Shown here: positions 16,201 through 23,594 of the stretch, one piece after another | Layout of the letters: each line of letters starts with the position of its first letter | How positions within the stretch are numbered: the stretch's first letter is position 1 | Source of the DNA: an uncultured Tissierellia bacterium | Lineage (GTDB): Bacteria; Bacillota; Clostridia; Tissierellales; Peptoniphilaceae | DNA length: 38,496 nucleotides | NCBI GenBank assembly: GCA_937923265.1 | Contig: CALAJY010000004.1 | Coordinates: forward strand, 1 to 38,496 | Direction: 5' to 3' | Program-made: the position numbers and the translations under genes | Notes under the pieces: generated by a model | Told to the model about the DNA's origin: nothing | Seen by the model: only the letters and a program-made list of their open reading frames with translations | Database searches by the model: none

Positions 16201-18323
16201 TAGTTCTTGCTTCCATTCGCGTTGATGCGGTTCAGCTCATTGAGCTCGCGAACTTTTTCCGAAAAGGCATTCAACAACGTCTTCCCATTCTCTGTCTTTT
16301 GATGAACCGATGTGGTATAGATCCCACCTTTTCCATCTGCCTTTCCCTCGATTCGAATCGCCACAGGATTTCGATCATAGCCCAGGGGGGCCTTCGTTTC
16401 CACGATATCATAGATTCCCAGGGGTAAATCCGGGGATTGGGCTCTCCCGAAAGCATCGGTTCGAAGGATCCCCATTCGCTGCCCCTTCTTGAGGGTTGCC
16501 CCTTTCCGGTAGCACTGCACCAGGCGAATCTCAAACTCCGCCCCCCGAAGACTTCCCTGCCCTTGGGGCCGGTCCCCCGAAAAAATGTCCAACTTATCCA
16601 GGGTAAATCGCATCTTTTGCGGCTGGTTGGTAAAGTTGACCATGACCCGGTCTTCGTTGTTGACGATGGAAGCCTTCTTCACCAAGGTCTCTTTGACATA
16701 GCCCTTTGCCGGTTCCAACTCTTTCACCAGGTAGTTGCCAAAGGGAAGATTTTGAAAGCGGTAATTCCCCCGGGCATCGGTGAGCACCGGAGAAATCTCC
16801 TTTCCGTTGGCATCCCTGGCAACCTTCCCCTGTGGAGTGAAAAGTCCCAGCCTCGTTCCCGGAATGGGTGCTTTGGTCTCGGCATCCGTTTTTTGTCCAT
16901 GGATGGATCCCACAACCGGTGCATTGGGTACAACGGGGGTGCGATAGCTGTGGAGAATTTGCTCCGTTCCCGAATCCGTCACAAAGCCATAGTAGGACCT
17001 GGAATCCAACACATAGCCTTTCGGTGCCTTGGTCTCTTGAAAAACATAGGTCCCGATCAAACCCACCGGACGTCCCTTCGGATCTCGGAAAAAGTCATCT
17101 CCGCCAATCCGATATGGGGAGGCCAGATGGATCTCTCCCTTCGCATCCGTTCTGAACTTCCAGCTTCTGACGGGCTGCCGCTTGGACACGTCTCTCGTGA
17201 GGGTGTCGAAATAGGAGCAGGTGAATTCCGCCCCCGATAGGTTCTCGGTTCCGGTTTCCCGGGATGATTTTTTCTTGAGAAGAAGAGAAATCGGATCATA
17301 TTTCACCGAATCTTTTGCCCTAAAGGTAGCGGTCCGGTTTCCCACAACGTTCACCGGGTATTCTTTGGGATCCAGCGCAAATCCGGCCGGTGCCTGCGTC
17401 TCTTGCAGGGTATACTTGCCTTCCTTGAGATTGTTCAAGGTGTTCGATTGCCCATCGGCTCCCGTTGTGAGCGTTCCCACCAGGGCATGGGAGGCATCTC
17501 TCACGGCAAATTGCGCTCCCTCCAAACGGTATTGGGAAGATTGTCGGCTGAGCTCCGGCCGGTCGGAAACTTTTCGAACCCTCAGCGCTCCCTTCTTGCT
17601 CTCCGGTGGCTTGGGAGGCGTCTTCGGGATGTCCCTGATCTTGAAGAGATAGAGAGCGCAGTTGGGATACTTCGATTGAATCGTGCTGATGCGATTACCC
17701 TGATGATCCGAATGCCAGAATTTATTTTCCTTCGGCGTGTCTCCCCAGAAAAAGCCGATGTGGGCATCCGTATTCTTTGACCAAACCATGGGTTCGAAAT
17801 AGAGGATATCCCCCTTTGTCGCGAGACCCGAATCCAACAATTCCCGAACATTGTTAAAGCGGTAGGATTTTGCGTTCTTCTCACGAACAATGTAGCGAAA
17901 CCAATTGGAGGCGTTGGTCACATAGGCCCCCGTCAAATAGTGCTTGGGCTTGATGACTTCCAAGGCACCGCCGATTTGCCGCAGGACATAGCAGACAAAG
18001 CCCGTGCAGTTCATGGATTTTCCCGGCAACATCACGTTCTCCGCTCGAAAATACGCATCTCCCATTTCCTGCATCGTCCCGTGGGCATAGGGAGTCCCCA
18101 GATAGAAGTGATCGTGTTCATGGGACTCTAAGTGGGCAATGAGCTCCTTCTTCGTGAAGCCGACCAGCTCATCCAGAGAAGGCGCCGAATCCGACCCCAC
18201 CTCGGAGCCTGCCGCTTGGACGGGGGTAAAAGCACCACAAAGGGGGCCCGCCACCAACAGGAAAGCAAGCAGCAGGGCAAAACATCGTACAAAAAATGAT
18301 CGTTTTTCCAATTTCCTTTTCAT
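13218..18323 (-). CDS. Giant surface protein: NlpC/P60-like domain, Cna-B and VaFE repeats
   Basis: The 1701-residue protein has a signal peptide ending near VQAAG (residue 39). Residues about 50-230 look like an NlpC/P60-type cysteine hydrolase: NCTGFVCYVLRQIGG with C106 as nucleophile and H188 in DAHIGFFWGD. Nine SpaA/Cna-B modules follow (about 245-1310), each ending in a variant of E-x-x-A-P-x-G-Y, for example QETQAPAGFALDP, KELEPAKGYVKE and EELEAATGYRKDE. Such modules usually form lysine-asparagine isopeptide bonds. Three VaFE-type modules (about 1310-1650) carry S-I-R-T/A-I-R-T, DRVSYWDLIPGKEY and D-x-x-Q-T-I. The end has a proline-rich stretch, PPTGE (1668-1672) in place of LPxTG, a hydrophobic segment and a basic tail. 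It is likely a wall-anchored stalk displaying an enzyme or adhesin head. AAAGGA precedes the start. Confidence 0.88.
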   Translation of the reverse strand: MKRKLEKRSFFVRCFALLLAFLLVAGPLCGAFTPVQAAGSEVGSDSAPSLDELVGFTKKELIAHLESHEHDHFYLGTPYAHGTMQEMGDAYFRAENVMLPGKSMNCTGFVCYVLRQIGGALEVIKPKHYLTGAYVTNASNWFRYIVREKNAKSYRFNNVRELLDSGLATKGDILYFEPMVWSKNTDAHIGFFWGDTPKENKFWHSDHQGNRISTIQSKYPNCALYLFKIRDIPKTPPKPPESKKGALRVRKVSDRPELSRQSSQYRLEGAQFAVRDASHALVGTLTTGADGQSNTLNNLKEGKYTLQETQAPAGFALDPKEYPVNVVGNRTATFRAKDSVKYDPISLLLKKKSSRETGTENLSGAEFTCSYFDTLTRDVSKRQPVRSWKFRTDAKGEIHLASPYRIGGDDFFRDPKGRPVGLIGTYVFQETKAPKGYVLDSRSYYGFVTDSGTEQILHSYRTPVVPNAPVVGSIHGQKTDAETKAPIPGTRLGLFTPQGKVARDANGKEISPVLTDARGNYRFQNLPFGNYLVKELEPAKGYVKETLVKKASIVNNEDRVMVNFTNQPQKMRFTLDKLDIFSGDRPQGQGSLRGAEFEIRLVQCYRKGATLKKGQRMGILRTDAFGRAQSPDLPLGIYDIVETKAPLGYDRNPVAIRIEGKADGKGGIYTTSVHQKTENGKTLLNAFSEKVRELNELNRINANGSKNYRTFEVESPAPFAIKEQDPAHVCSYDLAKYGRIALSKHADGERGDQAASQSGERLKEGGIAFSVKNSKGQVVDSFVTDAAGRGSSRWLPYGTYRVHQQTPKKGFIRVPDFSVTVKDSFAEYQYNLENYARLAWLKIVKIDRETKKEIPQAGITFELYEETGKQVHQWVSYPVPREIHQFVTDSSGTVQLPQRLREGRYYLKEIRGPQGYYLNPTGDKIPVDIRADGSVAPVVVKDVTNLPQKGQVLLQKTGNLLTGIEWDKADPAILRPIFTKQLLAGSKWEILAAEDIISLDGKTVFYRKGETVDRLVTNAKTAVRSKLLPLGTYILRETKAPKAFVKETKDTVFSLTPQASTIRVQALTRKKHNERKEVRFHFVKSFEQSRAFTKGMKATFGLFLKEAYTENGITIPKDTLLAKTTVTAQPETGKDTISVTGKFAGISIDGTFYMKELAGSEGYRIDERKREVVADFSRSNDPEQTVRLLTPIPNDLVSIDLKVYKFEMGSDPKLPVEGAKYRLVAVDAVKGETVIGQYMTDKNGIIKVNNLDTGTYYLEELEAATGYRKDEGRTDLVIDGKKDGEKKITIWEEKIPSIRTFLFDALDHEKDLPLEEDIKILDRVSYWDLIPGKEYRLQGTLLRKRDGEVIARGEQSFVPTSRNSDVDVEFLINSKELVGEDLVAGEILLRDGKILTRHMDREDEKQTIHVPAIRTHATGERGEQRLDPSQTVVIQDKVSFTNLLVGKEYTILGRLMDRESGKALLVKGKPVTARKTFTPKSADGAVTMEFLLDASTLRGKQSVVFEKLYRGKKLVAFHEKLTDSDQTIQVTNPGLQTRAFVTGDKKLVPAKGREKIYDLVHYRDLIVGKTYTLRTRLVLVDDPRKGVLERKTSFVPETTEGDQKVDLGELDLREFAGKKLVVIEELRDEKGNLLARHDDVSDAKQTITIQPLPPAPPKEQTPPKKEAPPTGEGALLAWTGLLSAALLTGGLIRKRLGIGQY

Positions 18324-18360
18324 TTGGGTTCCTTTCTAGTGTGAACAAAAATATTTATAT

Positions 18361-18386
18361 GAAAAAGAGCAGCGAAAATCCGCTGC
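18361..18386 (-). terminator. Hairpin with T-run in the leader of the surface-protein gene
   Basis: GCAGCG (18369-18374) and CGCTGC (18381-18386) form a stem. On the minus strand it is followed by TCTTTTTC. It lies about 40 bases before the surface-protein start and after the terminator of the preceding gene, so it could act as an attenuator. The 130 bases between the two hairpins show no riboswitch that I recognise. Confidence 0.5.
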
Positions 18387-18531
18387 CCTTGGATCGGTTG
18401 TTTCTTTTTCTTTTCTTCAAAGATCCACTATCAGGATAAATCACCCCAAAAGAAAAATTGTTTCCCTCTTTTCGTTTTCTGTCGCAGCATGGTTTCAATC
18501 GTCCACTTCCCCGGCACTCTTTCCCGGCAAT

Positions 18532-18562
18532 AAAAAGAGGAGGACCCGTAGGTCCTCCTCTT
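18532..18562 (-). terminator. Terminator of the lipoprotein gene
   Basis: AAGAGGAGGACC and GGTCCTCCTCTT (18535-18546 and 18551-18562) form a 12-bp stem, followed on the minus strand by TTTTTATT. It separates the cofE-like/lipoprotein unit from the surface-protein gene. Confidence 0.9.
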
Positions 18563-18583
18563 ACCGGCTATTTCCTATGAAAA

Positions 18584-19219
18584 CTACTTCTTAAGCGTTT
18601 CATCAATGCCCTGCTGAATCTTCTGCCAGGCATCGGAATTCAGCGCCTTGTTATTCAGATTGATGCCCGCATCCTTGAGCATGCCCAAAGCATCTTTGCT
18701 CCGACTTGCCAATTCATTGGCGAAGGGCTTCACCATCTCCCAGCCATGCTGGAAGCCTTCTTTTGCTTCGCTTCCGGCCTTCTGGAAAAAGTTCCGGAAA
18801 CCGGCCACAACCTGGTCCACACTAAAGTCCTTCTCGCCAATTTCGTTAAACCAATTCCCAACGGTCTTTGCCGCAGAAAGACTGGCACCCGCCACCCCTT
18901 CTTTCAACTGCGAAACCTGAGAAAACAGGGAGTCAAGAACCTGCTGCTGGTCATCGTTGAGAACCTGTCCCTCTTTCTTCGAGCTCTCTTCCGCACCGGA
19001 CACTGCTTCTGACGAAGAGACCTCCGCTTTCTCGTCGGAAGAAACCGGGCTTGCTTCCGAGCTTACGGCGGAAGCGGATGCCGATTCGGAAGCGACCACA
19101 GACTGGTCTTGGACCGAGGACGACGTGGTGTTCTCCTTGTCACCCGACTGGCAACCCACCAAGAGACCGGCCGCCAGCAACACCACCGCTACATGTTTCG
19201 TATATGCAAATTTCATCAT
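18584..19219 (-). CDS. Lipoprotein of unknown function
   Basis: The 211-residue product starts with a lipoprotein signal peptide ending in LLVGC (C23 lipidated), so it sits on the outer face of the membrane. Residues about 25-85 are a Ser/Ala/Glu-rich disordered linker. The rest (about 86-211) is a predicted helical domain with NWFNEIGEKDFSVDQVVAGF and a C-terminal NSDAWQKIQQGIDETLKK. I do not recognise a family. It lies 38 bases downstream of the CofE-like gene with a good GGGGG ribosome binding site and a strong terminator behind it, so the two are probably co-transcribed. No motif shared with the partner was seen. Confidence 0.8.
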   Translation of the reverse strand: MMKFAYTKHVAVVLLAAGLLVGCQSGDKENTTSSSVQDQSVVASESASASAVSSEASPVSSDEKAEVSSSEAVSGAEESSKKEGQVLNDDQQQVLDSLFSQVSQLKEGVAGASLSAAKTVGNWFNEIGEKDFSVDQVVAGFRNFFQKAGSEAKEGFQHGWEMVKPFANELASRSKDALGMLKDAGINLNNKALNSDAWQKIQQGIDETLKK

Positions 19220-19257
19220 GAACCCCCTTTTTCGAATGAACCAAATTCTGTAGAAAC

Positions 19258-20451
19258 TTAGTCACCCATGGTCAGGTTATCGAAATAACCCTGAATCAAA
19301 ACAATCGGAGTCCCCTTATCTCCGGAGCCGGAAGTCAGATCCGAAAGAGACCCTAACAGGTCGGTGATCCGGCGTGGCGTGGTTCCTTCCGAAACCATCT
19401 TGCCCTTTAGGTCGCCTTCCTTTTGAGCAATCTTTTCCTTGACGGCCTTTTCCAGGGCTTCTCCGGATAAGTCCCCAAAATCATTGTCGGCCAAGTACTT
19501 TAGCTTCAATTCGTTGGGAACGCCTTCCAAAGCGGACGTATAGGCCGGCGAAACGACGGGATCGGCCAGCTCCCAGATGCCACCGACGGGATCCTTGAAA
19601 GCCCCGTCGCCATACACCATGACCTCAATCTGCTTGCCCGTCTTCTCACGGAGTTCTTTGGCAATGGCTTCCACATCCTCCTGGCAGTCTCTCGGGAAAA
19701 GTTTGACCTTTTCTTCCGTTGCCTTATTGGAGCCTAAGAGACCATATTTTTCATTATACCCACTTCCGTCGATTGACTCGGAAAGAATGTCTTCCAAATT
19801 ATAGACCGATTCTGCTCCCGCTTCTTTCAGGAGGCGTTTTGTCCGCTTTCTGCTGTGAATGTCGCAGGTGAGAATGTTCTTGCAATGGTTGAGCAGCTCC
19901 TGGGGGCGGTTCGCGAGGATGATCTCCAGTTCACAATCCTCTGCCTCAATCAGGTCCCGGAAGAACTGCATATAGTCCACGCCGGTAAAGGGATGCTCCA
20001 CGTGTCCAAAGAGTTCATGAAACTTCTCTTCCGTTAACACGTCCGTCCAAGGATCCAAGCCCTTTTCATCCAGGCGATCCACCGAAATCAGCTCATTGCC
20101 GACCTCATCGGAAGGATAGGTCAACTGAAGGATGATCTTCTTTGCTCCGCGAGCAATTCCCTTTAGGTTCAACGAAAAGCGGTTACGGCTGAGGATCGGT
20201 TTGTAGAGTCCGATCACCCCATCAGGATATTTCTTACGGACGTCTGCCGCAATCTGGTCCACTGTGGCATAATTTCCCTGAGCACGAGCAACAATTGCCT
20301 CCGTAATGCTCACCACATCCTTGTCATGAAACGAGAATCCTTCCGCTTCGGATGCATTCATCACTGCATCAACTACAAAGCGACGAATGTCATCTCCCTG
20401 GCGAATAATTGGCCCGCGTATTCCTCTTGACGTAGTTCCAACAAGTCTCAT
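19258..20451 (-). CDS. Coenzyme F420-0:L-glutamate ligase (CofE) family protein
   Basis: The N-terminal 250 residues resemble the CofE/FbiB ligase family. Similar parts are GIRGPIIRQGDDI (the GDD that opens the active site), VVSITEAIVARAQGN, and GVIGLYKPILSRNRFS followed by GIARGAKKIILQL. Archaeal CofE has about 250 residues; this 397-residue form carries an extra C-terminal region ending in GTPIVLIQGYFDN. Such longer homologues occur in anaerobic Firmicutes without known F420 biosynthesis, so the true substrate is probably a different acid onto which glutamate is ligated. GGAGG precedes the ATG at 20451. A promoter and a leader hairpin lie upstream. Confidence 0.7.
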   Translation of the reverse strand: MRLVGTTSRGIRGPIIRQGDDIRRFVVDAVMNASEAEGFSFHDKDVVSITEAIVARAQGNYATVDQIAADVRKKYPDGVIGLYKPILSRNRFSLNLKGIARGAKKIILQLTYPSDEVGNELISVDRLDEKGLDPWTDVLTEEKFHELFGHVEHPFTGVDYMQFFRDLIEAEDCELEIILANRPQELLNHCKNILTCDIHSRKRTKRLLKEAGAESVYNLEDILSESIDGSGYNEKYGLLGSNKATEEKVKLFPRDCQEDVEAIAKELREKTGKQIEVMVYGDGAFKDPVGGIWELADPVVSPAYTSALEGVPNELKLKYLADNDFGDLSGEALEKAVKEKIAQKEGDLKGKMVSEGTTPRRITDLLGSLSDLTSGSGDKGTPIVLIQGYFDNLTMGD

Positions 20452-20500
20452 TTTTGCCTCCTGGCTAAGATTCAGTCCCTGCAGCCTCTGAGGGAACGAA

Positions 20501-20529
20501 GAACCCCCCGGAAAAAAATCCGGAGGTTC
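20501..20529 (-). other. Strong hairpin in the leader of the CofE-like gene
   Basis: GAACCCCCCGGA (20501-20512) pairs with TCCGGAGGTTC (20519-20529) with one bulge and a loop rich in A on the plus strand (T on the minus strand). It lies between the promoter at 20586-20614 and the start codon, so it is part of the 5' UTR or the end of the glmS transcript. No long T-run follows on the minus strand. No T-box or known riboswitch core was recognised. Confidence 0.45.
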
Positions 20530-20585
20530 GCTTCATCAGATTCGCTTTTCATCAACCCGGTCATGAAAAACACAACCGACATAAA

Positions 20586-20614
20586 ATAATACTCCAACCG
20601 CTTTGGAAATACAA
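20586..20614 (-). promoter_or_regulatory. Promoter for the cofE-like/lipoprotein unit
   Basis: On the minus strand TTGTAT (20609-20614) and TATTAT (20586-20591) are separated by 17 bases, between the glmS stop and the CofE-like gene. Confidence 0.55.
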
Positions 20615-20637
20615 GAAATCTTGTCTTCCCCTTCAGT

Positions 20638-22491
20638 CTATTCCACGGTCACACTTTTTGCAAGATTCCGCGGTTTGTCCACATCCAGGCCCTTACCCAC
20701 GGAAATGTAATAGGCAAAAAGCTGCAGGGGAACAATCAAAAGACTCGTGGCGAAGATCGGCTCTGTTTTGGGGATGCACAGGAGGCAATCCGCAATCCGG
20801 TCCAGTTCCTCGGACCCCCGGTAGCTGACCCCACAGACAAAGGCTCCCCGGGTCTTCACCTCTACCAGATTCGACCGTGTCTTCTCCAACAGGTCCGGCT
20901 GGGTCATGAGACCGATCACCAGGGTCCCGTCCTCGATCAGGCTGATCGTGCCGTGCTTCAGTTCTCCGGCGGGATAGGCCTCGGAATGAATGTAGCTGAC
21001 CTCCTTGAGCTTCAAGCTGGCCTCAAGACTCGCCGCATAATCGATCCCCCGGCCGATAAAGAACATGCTCTGGGCATCCACAAACCGGTTGGCTAATTCC
21101 TGCTCGGGGGAGGGATCCTTTAACAGCTCCTCCATCTGCTCCGGCAGCTTCTCCAGGGCTTGCAGCAATCGTCCCTCTTCCTGCTCGGAAAGCTGTCCTC
21201 GGAGAACGCCGAGATGCACCGCCAAGAGGTCGCAAATCAGGAGCTGGGTGCTGTAGGCCTTGGTGGTTGCCACCGCAATTTCGGGTCCCGCCAAGGTATA
21301 AAGAACATAGTCCGCCTCTCGGGAGATGGTCGAACCCACGGCATTGACCAGGGCCAGGGTCTTGACCCCGCCCTCCTTGGCCTTTCGCAGGGCAGCCAGG
21401 CTGTCCGCCGTTTCTCCCGACTGGCTCACAATCACAACCAGATCATTCTCCTGCAGAATCGGATCGCGATATCGGAACTCCGAGGCCACATCACAGAGAA
21501 CGGGCACGCGGGCGAGCTTTTCCAGCACATAGCGGGCCACCATTCCCACATGGTAAGCCGACCCGCAGGCCACGAAATGAATGCGCTCCACCTTCTTCAG
21601 AAGCTCATCCGGAAGGTCCTCGTGGAAATCGACATGCCCCTCCTTCACATAGGCCCCCAGGGTCTTTCGAAGGGCGGTCGGCTGTTCATGAATTTCTTTC
21701 AGCATGAAGTGGTCATAGCCCCCCTTCTCTGCCGCCTGGGCATCCCAATCGATGTGCTTATACTCCACATCCACGGGCTCTCCCTCCGCATCGTAGACCT
21801 GAATGTCTCCCCGTTTCAGGCAGGCAATTTCCCGGTCCTTGATGTAGTAGACATTCCGCGTGTAATTTAAAAGGGCGGGCACGTCCGATCCCAGGTAGGA
21901 TCCCTCCTGCTCCTTCCCCAGGATCATGGGGGAATCCTTCCGGCTCACCCAAATCTCATTCGGTCGATCGGAAAAGAGAACCGCCAGGGCATAGGATCCC
22001 CGAACCTTTGCCACCATCCCCTTCATGGCCTGAAGAGGATCATGACCCGCTTCCTCATAAAGCTTGTGAATCAGTTTGATGCCCACCTCGGTATCCGTCT
22101 CGGAATAAAAGGAATAGCCTGCCTGCTCCAGTTCCTGACGAATCTCGCGGAAGTTCTCGATGATGCCATTATGTACGCCAACGACGAGATGGTCATCGGA
22201 AGTCAGGGGATGGGCATTCTTTTCCGAGGGCTCTCCATGGGTCGCCCACCGGGTGTGCCCGATTCCCGCCGTTCCCAGAAGTCCATTCTGCTGGTCAATC
22301 TTGACCGACAGATTCTGCAGGCGTCCCACCGACTTTATAATCCGGATTCGCTTCTCCTCGGCAAGATTGTGATCCTGCGAATACACCGCAATGCCCGCGG
22401 AATCATAGCCCCGATACTCCAACTTTTGCAGACCATCCAACAGAATCGGCGTGGCCTGATCTTCACCTATATATCCAACAATTCCACACAT
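20638..22491 (-). CDS. glmS: Glutamine--fructose-6-phosphate aminotransferase (isomerizing)
   Basis: GlmS makes glucosamine-6-phosphate from fructose-6-phosphate and glutamine, the first step to UDP-GlcNAc for peptidoglycan and capsule. The 617-residue protein has normal length. Cys2 in MCGIVGYIG is the glutamine-hydrolysing nucleophile after Met removal. GHTRWATHGEP and NGIIENF belong to the amidotransferase domain. The two SIS sugar-isomerase domains include FVACGSAYHVGM and VSQSGETADS. The C-terminus PRNLAKSVTVE is the conserved tail reaching the active site. The start follows GGAG and a promoter lies about 50 bases upstream. The leader is too short and lacks the core of the glmS ribozyme found in many Firmicutes. 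Confidence 0.97.
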   Translation of the reverse strand: MCGIVGYIGEDQATPILLDGLQKLEYRGYDSAGIAVYSQDHNLAEEKRIRIIKSVGRLQNLSVKIDQQNGLLGTAGIGHTRWATHGEPSEKNAHPLTSDDHLVVGVHNGIIENFREIRQELEQAGYSFYSETDTEVGIKLIHKLYEEAGHDPLQAMKGMVAKVRGSYALAVLFSDRPNEIWVSRKDSPMILGKEQEGSYLGSDVPALLNYTRNVYYIKDREIACLKRGDIQVYDAEGEPVDVEYKHIDWDAQAAEKGGYDHFMLKEIHEQPTALRKTLGAYVKEGHVDFHEDLPDELLKKVERIHFVACGSAYHVGMVARYVLEKLARVPVLCDVASEFRYRDPILQENDLVVIVSQSGETADSLAALRKAKEGGVKTLALVNAVGSTISREADYVLYTLAGPEIAVATTKAYSTQLLICDLLAVHLGVLRGQLSEQEEGRLLQALEKLPEQMEELLKDPSPEQELANRFVDAQSMFFIGRGIDYAASLEASLKLKEVSYIHSEAYPAGELKHGTISLIEDGTLVIGLMTQPDLLEKTRSNLVEVKTRGAFVCGVSYRGSEELDRIADCLLCIPKTEPIFATSLLIVPLQLFAYYISVGKGLDVDKPRNLAKSVTVE

Positions 22492-22537
22492 GGTAATCTC
22501 CTTTTTGTTTCTCTCTCCTTTTTTGAGAGTTAAAAAA

Positions 22538-22567
22538 ATTATATCGCGAAAGAGCGCCCGTGCTCAA
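22538..22567 (-). promoter_or_regulatory. Promoter of glmS
   Basis: On the minus strand TTGAGC (22562-22567) and TATAAT (22538-22543) are separated by 18 bases. Transcription would start about 40 bases before the glmS ATG. Confidence 0.7.
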
Positions 22568-22675
22568 CATTTTTGGAAAAGCATTTCCTTTTTTTCGGAT
22601 TCTTGAAGAATGTTATGACTATTTTGTAAAACCTATCCCTCCCTTCAAAATTCCCACCGCTTTCTTCGCTCCCCC

Positions 22676-22704
22676 TTGATTATCTTTCTCCACAAGCGTA
22701 TAAT
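22676..22704 (+). promoter_or_regulatory. Promoter of the tRNA-Ala gene
   Basis: TTGATT (22676-22681) and a perfect TATAAT (22699-22704) are separated by 17 bases, ending 17 bases before the tRNA. Confidence 0.85.
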
Positions 22705-22721
22705 AAGCGGGTAAAACTTAT

Positions 22722-22794
22722 GGGTTCGTAGCTCAGTTGGGAGAGCGCTGCGTTCGCATCGCAGAGGTCGTGGGTTCGACTCCCATCGGATCCA
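22722..22794 (+). tRNA. tRNA-Ala (anticodon CGC)
   Basis: The cloverleaf is complete. The acceptor GGGTTCG pairs with CGGATCC and includes the G3-U70 wobble pair that marks alanine tRNAs. The D-arm GCTCAGTTGGGAGAGC is canonical. The anticodon stem is CTGCG/CGCAG with loop TTCGCAT, giving anticodon CGC for codon GCG. The T-arm is GTGGG TTCGACT CCCAT. CCA is not encoded. A dedicated CGC reader fits a genome that uses GCG codons often. Confidence 0.96.
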
Positions 22795-22799
22795 TAATG

Positions 22800-22842
22800 A
22801 AAGCCGTATCCCCGGTATTCCGCCGGGCGATACGGCTTTTTT
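22800..22842 (+). terminator. Terminator of the tRNA-Ala gene
   Basis: AAAGCCGTAT (22800-22809) pairs with ATACGGCTTT (22830-22839), with an inner CCCGG/CCGGG stem, followed by a T-run. Confidence 0.9.
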
Positions 22843-22862
22843 GTGAGCAAACTTTCTTCCAT

Positions 22863-22892
22863 AAAAAAACGCACCGACTTTTGTCGATGCGT
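22863..22892 (-). terminator. Terminator of the polysaccharide operon
   Basis: ACGCACCGAC (22869-22878) and GTCGATGCGT (22883-22892) form a stem with four loop bases. On the minus strand seven T follow. It lies 16 bases after the CpsD stop. Confidence 0.9.
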
Positions 22893-22907
22893 CCTGCGGG
22901 AGCGATC

Positions 22908-23594
22908 TTATTTCTTCGTGTAGGCCCCGTATTTTCCATATTTTCCGTACTTGCCGTAGTGACCATAGGTGAGGCCTTCGGATTCCACCATGCTCATAAT
23001 CACGCCAATGATGTTTCCATCCACCCGTTCCAGGCTGTCAATGGTGTGAGCCATCTCATCTTTTCGGGTCTCATTTTCCGCACATACCAGCAAATAGCCA
23101 TCCACCACCGGAGATAGAATCGCTGCATCGGAGAAAAGGCCGGTGGGTGGCGTATCGATCAGGATGAGGTCGAACTCCTGCTCCAGACGCTCGATCAAAT
23201 TCTTCATGGTCTGGGAGCCCAGAAGCTCCGTGGGGTTCGGCGGCAAGGGGCCTGACATCAGGTAATAGGTTCCATTCTCTTCAAAGATGACATCCTCCAC
23301 CGAACACTTTTTCAAAAGCACATTGGTGAGTCCCACGGTGACCTGCTGTTCGAAGAGCTCTTGCATGGTGGGCTTTCTCAAATCGCAGTTGATCACAAGG
23401 ACCTTGATGCCTGTATTGCTGAAGCTTTCCCCCAGCTCCAGGGCAATCGTCGTTTTCCCTTCCGCGGAATGGGAGGAGGTGAGCGCCATCACCTTCAAAT
23501 CCCGATCAATGGAAGAAAACTGAATATTCGTTCGGAGGGTATTAAAGGCTTCTTTTCGTATGTTCACCCGTCCGTAATAAGAATTCTTTGCCAT
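22908..23594 (-). CDS. cpsD: Capsular polysaccharide tyrosine autokinase (BY-kinase)
   Basis: The 228-residue cytoplasmic kinase controls chain length and export of the polysaccharide. It has Walker A SSHSAEGKTTIALELGE, Walker A' VLVINCDLRKPTM and Walker B LILIDTPP, the three motifs of bacterial tyrosine kinases. The tail holds a repetitive tyrosine cluster YGHYGKYGKYGKYGAYTKK, with five tyrosines likely to be autophosphorylated and dephosphorylated by CpsB. The ATG follows the cpsC stop without a gap, and its GGAGGAG site lies within the end of cpsC. It is the last gene of the locus, followed by a terminator. Confidence 0.94.
   Translation of the reverse strand: MAKNSYYGRVNIRKEAFNTLRTNIQFSSIDRDLKVMALTSSHSAEGKTTIALELGESFSNTGIKVLVINCDLRKPTMQELFEQQVTVGLTNVLLKKCSVEDVIFEENGTYYLMSGPLPPNPTELLGSQTMKNLIERLEQEFDLILIDTPPTGLFSDAAILSPVVDGYLLVCAENETRKDEMAHTIDSLERVDGNIIGVIMSMVESEGLTYGHYGKYGKYGKYGAYTKK

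Noticed and set aside
18400..18530. c-di-GMP or other riboswitch before the surface protein
   Set aside because: The stretch has GGGAAAC-like pieces but not the paired architecture of a known class.
20452..20640. T-box leader before the CofE-like gene
   Set aside because: No AGGGTGGNACCGCG T-box sequence or specifier stem was found; only simple hairpins are visible.
22492..22720. Possible glmS ribozyme
   Set aside because: The conserved core AGCGCC-x-GAAC and the downstream GUUGACGAGG-type segment are absent on the minus strand. The AGCGCCC found is on the wrong strand and overlaps the promoter spacer.
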